A stretch of DNA of 64,000 bases, from the NCBI GenBank assembly GCA_038501625.1, contig JAZAYU010000005.1:7378001-7442000 (forward strand). Reading direction: 5' to 3'. The notes under the pieces were generated by a model. It was not told the origin of the DNA and searched no databases. It was given only the letters and a program-made list of their open reading frames with translations. The DNA is from Corbicula japonica (Eukaryota > Mollusca > Bivalvia > Venerida > Cyrenidae). The first letter of the stretch is position 1. Each line of letters starts with the position of its first letter. Made by a program: the position numbers and the translations under genes. This document shows positions 1 to 11,240 of the stretch, piece by piece.

Positions 1-157
1 CAAAACAACTGACTGATGACATCGTGAGTGACATCACTTGAACATTCACAAGAGTTGACAGGATAGCCTCTTCAGTCCTGGCTACATGTTTTGTTGTTCT
101 ATTAGGTGTTGTCCTGCTAAATGAGAAGGTTAGTGTCTTGATTATGTTGTTTTTATA

Positions 158-484
158 CCCTTTACTTTATGAGATATGGCTGTTATCCACTGAGAAACAG
201 TGTAGATCCAGATCAGGCAGCACATCTGTGCCATTTGATCAGGCTCTACACTGTTTTGTGTTCATTAGTTCATTTTGGATGAAGAAGCAAACAGTGTAGA
301 TCCAGATCAGACAGAATGGATGTACCTTCTGCTCTGGATCTACACTCTTTGTTTTGTTTTCATTAGGTCATTTCTTAACAAGAAGCAAACAGTGTAGATC
401 CAGATCTGACAGAATGGATGTTCCTACTGATTTGGATCTACACTGTTGTGCATGTGATAATACCTGTCTTTATGATGTAAAGGG
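158..484. mobile_element. TTAA-type palindromic MITE, long variant
   Basis: Member of the dispersed family whose intact copies begin TTAACCCTTTCCTCCATA and end with its reverse complement. This copy has three GTGTAGATCCAGATCAG-type palindromic cores instead of one or two, separated by linkers related to cattaggtcatttctgacc. The right end keeps GTAAAGGG followed by TTAA at 485-488; the left end is eroded (ataccctttac). No coding capacity is visible. Confidence 0.75.
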
Positions 485-495
485 TTAATGTTTTT

Positions 496-620
496 GATAT
501 CCCATGGACACTTCACTATTGATATCCCATGGACACTTCACTATTGATATCCCATGGACACTTCACTATTGATATCCCATGGACACTTCACTATTGATAT
601 CCCATGGACACTTCACTATT
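496..620. repeat. 25-bp minisatellite, five identical units
   Basis: Five consecutive copies of a 25-bp unit beginning GATATCCCATGGACAC and ending TTCACTATT, with no differences between units. Perfect identity implies recent expansion or active homogenisation. No coding frame. Confidence 0.97.
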
Positions 621-625
621 GAAGT

Positions 626-967
626 TTAAAGTTGCAGGTTTATGGCTGGAAATTGCTGATTGAATGAATTGCAAACAATGTAGATACTAATGGCAGAGTA
701 GACCCTCAATGAACAGTTTAGGACCTCTTTGCAAAATGTGTAAACCATCTTTGTAAATAGTATAGATCCTGTATAAAAATAACAGTAAAAATGTTTATAT
801 TTATTCATAAATTTTACCTCTAGTCATTTTTGAGATTTTCATTTGGAATGAAATACCAGTTTGAATAAAAATGCAAATGTCATCAGTATTTGCGACTATG
901 CAATACAATTTTCACTTGACAGCTTAATCATGACTGAGACTTTTATTAGTATTAAACCTGAATTGAC
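626..967. other. AT-rich stretch without recognisable feature
   Basis: AT-rich sequence between two tandem repeats. Short open frames have no coding character, and no paired splice sites or terminal repeats were found. Confidence 0.5.
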
Positions 968-1024
968 ATGTACATATTACCAACTCCAGTTTGTGGAATA
1001 AAAATTTACTTGGTAAATGTCTGC

Positions 1025-1066
<42 letters not shown>
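1025..1066. repeat. (AAT)n microsatellite
   Basis: About fourteen uninterrupted ATA/AAT triplets. An isoleucine-only open frame across it is an artefact of the repeat. Confidence 0.97.
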
Positions 1067-1256
1067 GTTATAATAAAAAAATGTATACTAAATGTTCAAA
1101 GGACACAAGGACATATATTTATAGTTGTGAACAAGGTTCAAGTAAGCTTTCTTCAGAATAGGTTGAAATTGTAATTTAAAAAAGAAACAACATTTTCTTC
1201 ATTGCAGTTTTCTACAAGTAAATGACTGATCAATGAACTGTAAATGTGAAGCAACA

Positions 1257-1818
1257 TGGATGCCTTGTTTAGAGCCGACATGTTCACAGCTGACAAGGGA
1301 TGCCTTAAGAGCCAACATGTTCACAGCCGACAAGGGATGCCTTGTTAAGAGCCAACATGTTCACAGCCGACATGGGATGCCTTAAGAGCCAACATGTTCA
1401 CAGCCGACATGGGATGCCTTGTTAAGAGCCAACATGTTCACAGCCGACATGGGATGCCTTGTTAAGAGCCAACATGTTCACAGCCGACATGGGATGCCTT
1501 AAGAGCCAACATGTTCACAGCCGACATGGGATGCCTTGTTAAGAGCCAACATGTTCACAGCCGACATGGGATGCCTTAAGAGCTAACATGTTCACAGCCG
1601 ACATGAGATGCCTTAAGAGCCAACATGTTCACAGCCGACAAGGGATGCCTTGTTAAGAGCCAACATGTTCACAGCCGACAAGGGATGCCTTAAGAGCCAA
1701 CATGTTCACAGCCGACAAGGGATGCCTTAAGAGCCAACATGTTCACAGCCGACAAGGGATGCCTTGTTTAGAGCCGACATGTTCACAGCCGACAAGGGAT
1801 GCCTTAAGAGCCAACATA
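1257..1818. repeat. 37/40-bp minisatellite
   Basis: About fifteen units of the form AGAGCCAACATGTTCACAGC followed by CGACA(T/A)GGGATGCCTTA. Units are 37 bp, or 40 bp when the end reads CTTGTTA instead of CTTA; the two lengths are interspersed. The right edge decays into a divergent unit near 1820-1850. The open frame through it is repeat-derived. Confidence 0.95.
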
Positions 1819-1930
1819 GACTGCATTGTTTGGAGCCTACATGGGATTATATTAGATGCCTTTAATACAGGTTGGTTATGTTGTATATTTGACCAGAATT
1901 AGAGTCTAGAGATAGCCTGTTAGGTGGAAT

Positions 1931-2160
1931 ACAATTCTCCATACATAGGCCTTTTATCATATGGGTGACCAGTTCAGATCCAGATCAGCCAGTACTTCTC
2001 TGCCATCTGATCTAGATCTTCAATGTTTGCCACTTGGTCAGAAATAAACTAATAAATATAAAAACAGTTTCTACATTGATTAGATGGCATGGTTGTACCA
2101 GCTGATCTGGATCTGAACTGGTCACTTGTATGATAAAATCCGTATCTGTGGAGTTAAGGG
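1931..2160. mobile_element. TTAA-type palindromic MITE
   Basis: Two palindromic cores (ccagttcagatccagatc ... and gatctggatctgaactgg) and a right end reading gagttaaggg before TTAA at 2161-2164. The left end is degraded to ttctccatacata. Confidence 0.8.
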
Positions 2161-2434
2161 TTAAATAATATTGCTTATGACAACAGGTATATGGACTATT
2201 ATTACACCTCACGTGATTAGTTTACTATATAGCGTAATGTGACGTCACAGGGAGATAATCGCTACTGTCACATATGCGACAGTATCATGTCACCCTCGCG
2301 TGGATCTAAAAATAAATATCTTGGAAATCCGATTGTTTTTCTCTTCTTTAAACATTGAACTCAAAATGTAATGTTAAGCAATTAATTTGGTCATAGTCAA
2401 GATCTCTAAAAAAACAAATGTTCGGTGTAATAAA

Positions 2435-2579
2435 ATAAATATCACATCCCATTGGGGGAAACAGTACGAAATGTTAACCCTTGAGAAGGTAATGTCAACC
2501 GAGGCTAACGCCTCGGTTGACATTACTTCTCTCGGGTTAACATTTCGTACTGTTTCCCCCAATGGGATGTGATATTTAT
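2435..2579. repeat. Near-perfect 145-bp foldback
   Basis: Left arm 2435-2505 pairs with right arm 2510-2579 around a 4-nt loop (taac). The arms differ by a one-base indel and a few substitutions in the middle; the outer tens of bases (ataaatatcacatccc and its complement) match fully. Overlapping open frames on both strands are shadows of the palindrome. Such identity between arms suggests a young foldback element or inverted duplication. Confidence 0.95.
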
Positions 2580-2618
2580 ATAATATAAATTACACAAGTT
2601 ACTCTTATTGTCATTCAA

Positions 2619-2777
2619 CCCTTTCCTCCATATATACGCCTTTTTATGCATGTGTGACCAGTGTAGATCCAGATCAGCCAGCACATCCGTGTCATCTGAT
2701 CAGGATCATGGATGTGCCGGCTGATCTTGATCTGAAGTGTTGGCCCTCGCAATAAAGGTGGTCTATGGAGGAAAGGG
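2619..2777. mobile_element. TTAA-type palindromic MITE, short variant
   Basis: 159-bp single-core form: left CCCTTTCCTCCATATATACG, one palindromic core, right TATGGAGGAAAGGG followed by TTAA (2778-2781). The left flank reads tcaa, one change from TTAA. This is the minimal form of the family. Confidence 0.88.
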
Positions 2778-2932
2778 TTAATATTAAAAAACAATTAAAA
2801 CCATTCAGGAGTTTCATGTCAGGCATTCTATGAATTTATATTAAAAATTGTAGTCAGTGTTAAAGCTTGCAAATCTAAATAAAACGCAATGTTTATTCCT
2901 TCGACATATTCAGTGATCTTGTTTTATTACAG

Positions 2933-3035
2933 AATTCTGGCATCTGATGTAGGGAACAGTGTACATGCTGAACCATTCAATGTCCGTCTTGGGTATATTG
3001 TCATGGAACAGAAGTGTCAAATAGACCAGGGTTGA
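2933..3035 (+). CDS. Possible 3'-terminal coding exon, unknown protein
   Basis: A convincing acceptor (cttgttttattacag) precedes 2933. Read with one carried base, the sequence stays open for 33 codons (ILASDVGNSVHAEPF ... MEQKCQIDQG) to a TGA at 3033-3035. A polyadenylation hexamer AATAAA lies at 3185-3190, so the whole terminal exon could run from 2933 to about 3210. The peptide resembles no family I know. It may be a real last exon on the plus strand, or chance: 33 open codons is not decisive. Four non-coding exon-like modules follow downstream on the same strand. Confidence 0.35.
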
Positions 3036-3184
3036 TAAACAGTCTGCAATGCAGCCAATAGCTTTCAGTTGATGCCAAGTATGGAACTGTCAACAGATGC
3101 CGCTTCAGTAGATGCCATCTATGTACGGAACAGAACTAAAGCATAGCTGGTAGGGAGTATTTTACATGTTAACCTATTTATTGT

Positions 3185-3190
3185 AATAAA
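3185..3190 (+). promoter_or_regulatory. AATAAA polyadenylation signal candidate
   Basis: Consensus hexamer about 150 bp after the stop codon of the putative terminal exon ending at 3035. AT-rich DNA yields such hexamers by chance, so it is only supporting evidence. Confidence 0.3.
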
Positions 3191-3209
3191 ACTCTTGTTT
3201 TCTTGCAAC

Positions 3210-3817
3210 ATGAGCCAGTCCAATCATTTAATATAGGATCGTATAAAAAAAAAATCTCGACACGATCACTAAGATTTTCCATAGACAATACACTGAAGCG
3301 ATGGTGACATGCTATGATATACGGTATGTGCCCATATTCCTTTATTGACATCTTTAATTTTTGACATTATAAATTGCATGACAAATGTATAAGGCTAGCA
3401 TTGAAGTAAAAAACTAGGCAGGATTTATCATGGGATGTTGTTAAGATGTTTAGATTTATTTCACAGGGAGCAAGCCCGATTTGATATCTCCTTATGCATA
3501 TGAACACTGTGATAAATCAAACAATATATTACTTATGGCTATTGAAAATCTCATGAATTACCTGAATTTATTAACTGTGAAGAAATTAGTATAGACCCTG
3601 ATCAGAATGTACAGTTCAGTAGGATCATCCGAGTCTACACTGGACCCTAATTGCTCAGCACTTGAACTTTGTCCACTGGAAAATTGTTTTGCTTGATTTT
3701 GGTGGAAATGCTCGTCGTTCCTTGGCTCTGTGTGCTAAAATGTTTGCTTGGGATTATATTTTTATTTTGGATCTACTGACATAAAGCAAACTTTGACAGA
3801 CACATAGAGACTAGAAA
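3210..3817. other. No recognisable gene; fragment of palindromic repeat
   Basis: AT-rich sequence. A decayed half-copy of the GTGTAGATC family (agtatagaccctgatcag ... gtctacactgg) lies at about 3587-3645. Nothing else is recognisable. Confidence 0.5.
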
Positions 3818-3821
3818 TTAA

Positions 3822-4059
3822 CAGTTTCCTCCATAGACACATCTTTATTGCGTGGGCGAACAGTGTTGATCTAGATCAGCCGGCACATCTGTGCTGCCTG
3901 ATCAGGATCTGCACTGTTCCTTTTTGCTTCATTACCTGTAGGTTATTTCTGACCAAAATGCGACCAGTGCAGATCCTGGTCAGACAGCATGGATGTGCTG
4001 GCTGATCTGGATCTACACTGGTTGCACATGCGTAAAAATGGGTATTTATGGAGGAAAGG
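3822..4059. mobile_element. TTAA-type palindromic MITE, two-core form
   Basis: Flanked by TTAA (3818-3821 and 4060-4063). Contains the usual two cores: one pairing gatctagatcagccgg with ctgatcaggatc, and one centred on cagacagcatggatgtgctgg. The right end reads TTTATGGAGGAAAGG. Confidence 0.88.
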
Positions 4060-4155
4060 TTAAACAAATCATATGTATGTGAACAAATACACAATATAAT
4101 AGATGAAAGAAACAAAGTATTCATCAACAGAATGTATTGTCTTGTTGTTTTACAG

Positions 4156-4386
4156 ATATCCATAAAGTGCCATCTAGTTGACTGAATAGTGTGAGCCAAG
4201 CAAACGGCTAACTAGGGGAAGTAATCTAGTTGACTGAACAATGATGAGGTGAGCCAACAGCCATCCAGGGGAGGTAACCTAGTTGACTGAAAAATGTATA
4301 TGCAGACCCAACAGCCATCCAGGGGAAGTCACCTAGTTGACTGAAAAAAGTATCCCATCAAGGAGTCATCCTAGAACCCAAGCCTG
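4156..4386 (+). ncRNA. Exon-like module 1 (non-coding)
   Basis: First of four related modules on the plus strand. Acceptor cttgttgttttacag precedes 4156; donor GTAAGTAG begins at 4387. The 231-bp interior repeats ctagttgactgaa several times and has stops in all three frames, so it cannot be a coding exon as it stands. The splice borders and their repetition in modules 2-4 suggest untranslated or long non-coding RNA exons. A duplicated repeat that happens to contain splice-like motifs is the alternative. Confidence 0.4.
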
Positions 4387-4648
4387 GTAAGTAGACTTGT
4401 ATATATGTTAAATTTCTTATATTCCATGCGTGACTTAAATATTATTATGTTGCGCATTGACAAAACTATTTATGAAAACGCAAATAGTAACTCTTGAATA
4501 ACATTTTTTTAGTTGTTTCCCTTTCAAATCTGTTTCATCTAAAACTTATTTTTGCTTATTACTTTGACAGTGAGACAATATAATAGAAAAAAACAAAAAC
4601 AACTATTAATTGTCTTCTTTTTTTACAGTTATCAGTCTTTTTTTACAG

Positions 4649-4781
4649 TTATCAGTAAAGCAACATAGAGGTCCACTGAATACATGTAGTAACATCTTTC
4701 CAGAGAAGGTAATCATGTTGACTGAACAATGTTTGCTGTCAAGGGGATGTCATCATGCAACAGAAGCCTAACAGTGCTCTG
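4649..4781 (+). ncRNA. Exon-like module 2 (non-coding)
   Basis: Preceded by two successive acceptor-like copies of tttttttacagttatcag. The interior matches modules 3 and 4. The donor has mutated from GTAAGTAG to GTTAGTAG. Stops occur in every frame. Confidence 0.38.
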
Positions 4782-5218
4782 GTTAGTAGAAGTGTATATA
4801 TGTTGTATGTCTTTGAGACTTATCTACATTTATTATATTCGATACCCAAATCACTGTCATTTGTGAAACATTGATTTTATTTATGGCACGATCGGGGTTT
4901 AGGTGTGTGCGAGGTTGTCAGCTTGGGGTGTGATGGCTCATCATATCTTTTTTGTAAATATACATTATGCTTAAGTTTGCTTTTTGTTATAAAAAAAAAT
5001 GTTACAGTTGGTTAAATTTCCCTTTTTTCTCCAAAAACAACCCTTAATGTTCATGTCATCTCCAGGCAATATATAAATATTTTAGAATGGTAACTCTTTC
5101 TTGTTATTCCCTTTTCAAATCTGTTTAACCTGAAACTTAAATTTTGCTTATTACTTTGACAGTAAGACAAAATAATAGAAAAAAAACAACAACTATTTAT
5201 TGTCTTCATTTATTACAG

Positions 5219-5344
5219 ATATCAGTAAAGATACATCTAGTCGACTGAATAGTAACAGCTTTCCACGAGAGGTAATCATGTTAACTGAACAATGTATGCT
5301 GTCAAGGGGATGTCATCGTGCAACAGAAGCCTAACAGTGCTCTG
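5219..5344 (+). ncRNA. Exon-like module 3 (mostly open in one frame)
   Basis: 126 bp between tcatttattacag and GTAAGTAG. One frame is open for 37 codons (ISKDTSSRLNSNSFP ...) before a TAA eleven bases from the donor; the same frame is broken in modules 2 and 4, so coding function is unlikely. Flanking intron-like sequence (cttatttttgcttattac, caacaactatt) also repeats between modules, showing that the duplicated unit is roughly 0.6-0.8 kb. Confidence 0.4.
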
Positions 5345-6043
5345 GTAAGTAGAATTGAATATATGTTTGACAGCTAATATTTCATGTGCAACATGAATAA
5401 ATCTAAAATTATCTGAAACTATATCAAACAGTTTCTATATTACTGACTGCAATTTAATGTCTGAATTCAAATTGTCTTTTTTGTGTTGCCTGCTAAAGCA
5501 GGTATGAATATTTAGACACAACTTCAACCTGAAACTTATTGTACCTCATAATATCGAACATAATTTTTCAATTCTAAATATTCATCTTTAAGATAGATAA
5601 CTCTAAAATGAGAATGGTTTTGATTTTTTGTCCTTTCCAAATCTCTTTAGCTTTTAACTTTTAAGAAACTTGTTCTGTTAGCACATATACATGTACTATC
5701 AATATATCATCTGCATTAACATAGAAAGTTCTGAATGTTAATTCAAGATTGATTTTTGGGATATTCCCCTTACAAAAGAATATAACCCTGTAACTAAGTG
5801 TTGATTGTATCTTTAAAAGTGCTTTTCCTTTGGCACAATACTAAAATATCATGTTATGCATGGACTAAACTTTTTACAAAAACAAGAATGGTAACTCCTG
5901 AATAACATTTTATTGATTTATTCCCCATTAAAGTCTTAACCTGTAATCACATTTCAAATCTTTGTATTATCAAACTTATTTTTGCTTATTACTTTTAGTG
6001 CATAGAAAAAAAAACAACTGTTTTTCATCTTGTTTTATTACAG

Positions 6044-6169
6044 ATATCAGTTAAGCAACATCTAGTCGACTGAATAGTAACAGCTTTCCAGGGGAGGTAA
6101 TCTAGTTGACTGAACAATGTATACCATCAAGGGGATGTAATCATGAAACAGAAGCCTAACAGTGCACTT
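6044..6169 (+). ncRNA. Exon-like module 4 (non-coding)
   Basis: 126 bp, the same length as module 3, between cttgttttattacag and GTAAGTAG. It differs from module 3 by scattered substitutions. A TTAA or TAG closes each frame early. Confidence 0.4.
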
Positions 6170-6188
6170 GTAAGTAGAATTGTATATA

Positions 6189-6445
6189 TACTCAACAAAA
6201 AAAGAAACCTGACACTGTAACTTTGAATAAGTATGAGGTGCATATTCAAAATCTATATATTTTTGCACCATCCAAAAGAAAATAACCACTGAATCACTTG
6301 TTTCATGGACCAAAAATATCAAAATGCATAATTAAGTTCAAAACATGCACAATTTTTATTACATACCACAATTCAATTAGCTTTAAATCTGATTTCAGGA
6401 AAATACACCAAATATAAAGTGTCCGGTTTCTATTTTTGTTGAGTA
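6189..6445. mobile_element. Tc1/mariner-like MITE (ctcaacaaaaa ends)
   Basis: Termini are inverted repeats of about 30 bp: left ACTCAACAAAAAAAGAAACC, right reading on the minus strand ACTCAACAAAAATAGAAACC, continuing to GACACT. Both ends abut TATA, consistent with a TA target duplication typical of Tc1/mariner elements. The 257-bp interior has no transposase. It inserted just downstream of the donor of exon-like module 4. Confidence 0.85.
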
Positions 6446-6624
6446 TATGTTTGACGTCTTATTCCATGTGTGAAAATTGTAAATCCTGATCTGCATGCAG
6501 ATCTATGCGGTCTTAAGAATAACACTTCGCTTACCTTGAATCCAAAATTCTATGAATCTATACCAGACAGTTCCTGAATTCTAGAATGTAATTTTTGTCT
6601 GAATTCCAGTTGGCAGTTTTATAA

Positions 6625-8346
6625 GCTGTTGGTATATACTGAACATACATGGTAGTCTTTATAAGATATTTTACTGTACTCATGCAGTTAGTATTATTGA
6701 ACATTCAGGGTAGTCTTTATAAGATATTTTACTGTACTCATGCAGTTAGTATTATTGAACATTCAGGGTAGTCTTTATAAGATATTTTACTATACTCATG
6801 CAGTTAGTATTATTGAACATTCAGGGTAGTCTTTATAAGATATTTTACTGTACTCACGCAGTTAGTATTATTGAACATTCAGGGTAGTCTTTATAAGATA
6901 TTTTACTGTACTCATGCAGTTAGTTAGTATTATTGAACATTCAGGGTAGTCTTTGAGAGATATTTTAGTGTACTCACGCAGTTAGTATTATTGAACATTC
7001 AGGGTAGTCTTTATAAGATATTTTACTGTACTCATGCAGTTAGTATTATTGAACATTCAGGGTAGTCTTTAAGAGATATTTTACTGTACTCATGCAGTTA
7101 GTATTATTAAACATTCAGGGTAGTCTTTATAAGATATTTTACGGTACTCATGCAGTAAGTATTATTGAACATTCAGGGTAGTCTTTATAAGATATTTTAC
7201 TGTACTCATGCAGTTAGTATTATTGAACATTCAGGGTAGTCTTTAAGAGATATTTTACTGTACTCATGCAGTTAGTATTATTAAACATTCAGGGTAGTCT
7301 TTATAAGATATTTTACGGTACTCATGCAGTAAGTATTATTGAACATTCAGGGTAGTCTTTATAAGATATTTTACTGTACTCATGCAGTAAGTATTATCGA
7401 ACATTCAAGGTAGTCTTTATAAGATATTTTACTGTACTCATGCAGTTAGTATTATTGAACATTCAGGGTAGTCTTTATAAGATATTTTACTGTACTCATG
7501 CAGTTAGTATTATTGAACATTCAGGGTAGTCTTTTTAAGATATTTTACTGTACTCATGCAGTTAGTATTATTGAACATTCAGGGTAGTCTTTGAGATGTT
7601 TTACTGTTCTCATGCAGTTGTTTTATTTTGAACATTTAGGGTCGTTTTGTGCGATGTTTTACTGTACTCATGCAGTTAGTATATATCAACATTCAGGGTA
7701 GCCTATATTAGGGGTTTTACTGAATTCATGCAATTGGTATACATTGAGAATCAAGGTAGGCTTTATGTGGGTTTTAATGTATACCTGCAATTGATATTGA
7801 ATATTCAGGGTAGTCTATGTGAGGGGTTTTACTGTACCCATGCAGTTGGTATGTATGAGACATTCAGGGTTGTCTTTTTGAGATTTAACTTTACTCATGC
7901 AGTTGGTATATATTGAACATTCAGGGTAGTCTTTATGAGGGGTTTTACTGTTCTTGTGCAGTTGGTATATAGTGAACGTTCAGGGCAGTCTTTATAAGGG
8001 GTTTTACTGTACTTGTACAGTTTGTATATATTGAACATTTAGTGTAGTCTTTATAAGAAGTTTTATTGTACATGTGGAGTTTGTATATATTGAACATTCA
8101 GGGCAGTCTTTATAAGGGGTTTTACTGTACTTGTACATATGATATATATTGACAATTCTGGGCAGTCTTGACGATGGGTTTAACTGTACGTGTGCAATTG
8201 CTATATATCGACAATTCAGGGCTGACTTTATGAGAGGTTTTACCGTACTTGTGCAGTTGATATATATTGAACATTCAGGGCAGTCTTTATAATGGGTTTT
8301 ACTGTACTTGTGCAGTTAGTGTATATTGAACATTCTGGGTAGTCTT
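6625..8346. repeat. Giant 57-58 bp satellite, segment 1
   Basis: Start of an array that continues, with interruptions, to about 19825. The consensus unit reads gttggtatatattgaacatt, cagggtagtctttatgagg, ggttttactgtactcatgca (about 58 bp). The first 900 bp are very homogeneous (ttataagatattttactg variants); units then diverge. Open frames within it (peptides with recurrent IEHSG or NIQGSLYEGFY) are repeat translations, not genes. Confidence 0.97.
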
Positions 8347-8351
8347 TATTA
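8347..8351. repeat. Target duplication TATTA, left
   Basis: Matches TATTA at 9493-9497. Removing the insert and one TATTA restores a normal satellite unit (gtctttattaggggttttac). Confidence 0.85.
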
Positions 8352-9492
8352 CAGGGTTTGACGTTAAATTTTTCAATAACTGGACCAGTGGTCCAGTTTC
8401 TTTGAAAATCTACTAGACCCGACCTAACATGAACTAGACCAACATTTAAACGGTACTACAACACTGAAAATGTACACAGGCTTGTTGTAAGGGCACAGCA
8501 CTGATATATGTACATAAGTTAAACATGCATATATACCATGAACAAACAATATAAGTAATCAAAATTAGAAACTGTGAGTATCATAAAAAATAGCTTCAAC
8601 TCTGAACTGTCAATCATGACTTATTGTTGACAACACTGAAAAAATGTTAGGTATGAGTTACACATTATAGTTACTAGGTTATAGTCACACATCAGTCGGG
8701 ACGTTTGGCCCTATGTCCCACATGCCACCTAGGTTCAAGGGCTAAGTGGGCATTGTATGAATAAATAGGTGGACCTTCAATGCCAATGTCCAAAATTAAG
8801 AAGATCGTTCGTATTTGACATTTTACTGTCGTCTGTCAGAACTAATAACAAAACAAAACCGGAAACAGTCCGATGTTGTATTACTTGGGATTCCATCAAT
8901 TCATTTATTTATCAAATAGGAACTGTCGCGAGTAAGTTTGCAGCATTTGTTTTTAGTTGGTTTTATTTTACAATAATAATGTTTAATCATTGTATAACGG
9001 ATCATCAGAGCACATAAATAAACATAAATACGCCGATAAAATGAATGATTATCATTACGACATCGTAAAATCCGCGAAACAAAGCCTCGATTTGACTTAG
9101 AAAATGCCCGTATGGATACGTCATTGTCTATTAGTTTCGTTGTTGCTCGTTGAAATAAATAGACTGACGTATACATACGGGCATTTTATGTGTTTTATTT
9201 TAGATAAAACAGCCTCGATCTGGATACATAAGCCATTCTGTTGAACGCATGTCAAGATTGTTTAAAAATAGTAACGGCGAAGTTCCCAGTTACTAAAGGG
9301 AAATTGAATCGGCAAACATTGTCAGAGATTTATCGTAATTTTGCTTTTGAAACTTTATTATACCGGATATTTGGGAGGATAATGACAATTTTGCAACACG
9401 ACCACTCGGTCCAGCTAGCCTAGGACGTGACAAGACCAAATCATAGATTAACTTGTAAATGTCGTTCGGTCGGGCCTTAATGTCGAACCCTG
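8352..9492. mobile_element. CAGGG-ended DNA element, 1141 bp, non-autonomous
   Basis: Ends are inverted repeats, CAGGGTTTGACGTTAAA on the left and CAGGGTTCGACATTAAG on the minus strand at the right, with a 5-bp target duplication. Inside are a palindrome ctggaccagtggtccag near 8381-8397 and a 23-bp inverted pair at 9101-9123 / 9165-9187 (aaaatgcccgtatg...). Open frames are under 95 codons and unrecognised, so no intact transposase. The superfamily is uncertain: the ends look hAT-like, but hAT elements usually make 8-bp duplications. Confidence 0.85.
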
Positions 9493-9497
9493 TATTA

Positions 9498-11240
9498 GGG
9501 GTTTTACTGTACTTGTGCAGTGAGTATATATTGAACATTCAAAGTAGTCTTTATTAGGGGTTTACTGTACTTGTGCTGTTGGTATAATTATATTAAACAT
9601 TCAGGGTAGACTTTATCAGTGTTTTTACTGCACTTGTACAGTTGATTTATATTGACAATTCAGGGCAGTCTTTATGAGGGGTTTTTCTGTACTTGTGCAG
9701 TTGGTATGTATTGAACATTCAGGGCAGTCTGTATGAGGGGTTTTTCTGTACTTGTGCAGTTAGTGATACTGAGCATTCAGGGTTGTCTTTATGAAGGGGT
9801 TTTACTGTAGTTGTGCCGTCAGTATATATTGAACAATCAGGGTAGTCTGTATGAAAGGTCTTACTGCACTTGTGCAGTAAGTATATATTGAACATTCAGG
9901 GTAGCCTTATAAGGGGTTTTACTGTAGTTGGGTAGTTAGTATATGTTGAACATTCAAGGCAGTCTTTATGAGGGGTTTTACTGTACTTGTGTAGTTGGTA
10001 TAATTATATTGAACATTCAGGGCAGTCTTTATGAGAAATTTTACTGTACGTGTGCAGTTGGTATATATTTTACATCAAGGATAGTCTTTCTGAGAGGTTT
10101 TACTGTACTTGTGCAGTTGGTATATATTGAACATTCAGAGCAGCCTTTATGATGGGGTTTACTGCACTTGTACAGTTGATATATATTGACAATTCAGGGC
10201 AGTCTTCATGATGGGTTTAACTGTACATGTGCAGTTGATATATATTGAACATTCAGGGCAGTCTTTATGGGGGGTTTTACTGAACTTGTGCAGTTAGTAT
10301 ATATTGAATATTCAGGGTAGTCTTTTTTGAGGGATTTTACTTCAGTTGTGCAGTTAGTATATATTAAACATCCAGGGTAGCCTTTATTTGGGGTTTTACT
10401 GTAGTTGGGTAGTTAGTTTATATTGAACATTCAGGGCAGTCTTTATGAGGGGTTTTACTGTACTTGTGCAGTGAGTATATATTGAAAATTTAGAGTAGTC
10501 TTTTTTAGTGGTTTTACTGTACTTGTGCAGTTGGTATAATTATATTGAACATTCAGGGCAGTCTTTATGAGAGATTTTACTGTACTTGTAAAGTTGATAT
10601 ATTGAATATTCAGGGCAGTCTTTATTAGGGGTTTTACTGTACTGGTACAGTTGATATATTGAATATTCAGGGCAGTCTTTATGAGGGGTTTTACTGTACT
10701 TGTACAGTTGATATATTGAATATTCAGGGCAGTCTTTATGAGGGGTTTTACTGTACTTGTACATTTGATATATTGAACATTTAGAGTAGTCTTTTTAGGG
10801 GTTTTTCTGTACTTGTGCAGATGGTATAATTATATTAAACATTCAGGGCAGCCTTTATGAGAGATTTTACTGTACTTGTGCATTTGGTATGTATTGACAG
10901 TTCAGGGCAGTCTTTATGATGGGTTTTACTGTACTTGTACAGTTGATATTTATCGACAATTCTGGGTAGTCTTTATGAGCGGTTTTACTGTACATGTGCA
11001 GTTGATATATATTGAACATTCAGGGTAGTCTTTGATGGGTTTTACTGTACTTGTGCAGTCGGTATATATTGAACATTCCTGAAGGGCAACCTGTATGAGG
11101 GTTTTTTTTTCTGTACTTGTGCAGTTAGTGTATATTGAACATTCAGGGTATTCTTTATGAGGAGTTTTACTTTAGTTGTGCCATCAGTATATATTGAACA
11201 ATCAGGGTAGTCTATATGAGAGGTTCCACTGCACTTGTTG
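9498..11240. repeat. Giant satellite, segment 2
   Basis: Continuation of the 57-58 bp array with acttgtgcagttggtatat variants. A run of nearly identical units with gatatattgaatattcaggg lies at about 10590-10770. Confidence 0.95.

Noticed and set aside
496..620. Telomere- or centromere-like repeat
   Set aside because: Only five units and no telomeric motif.
968..1174. Open frame with a run of isoleucines
   Set aside because: It is the AAT microsatellite read in frame.
1702..1902. Open frame with repeated cysteine and Ser-Gln residues
   Set aside because: Translation of the 37/40-bp minisatellite.
2374..2572. Overlapping open frames on both strands
   Set aside because: The palindrome at 2435-2579 forces mirror-image frames.
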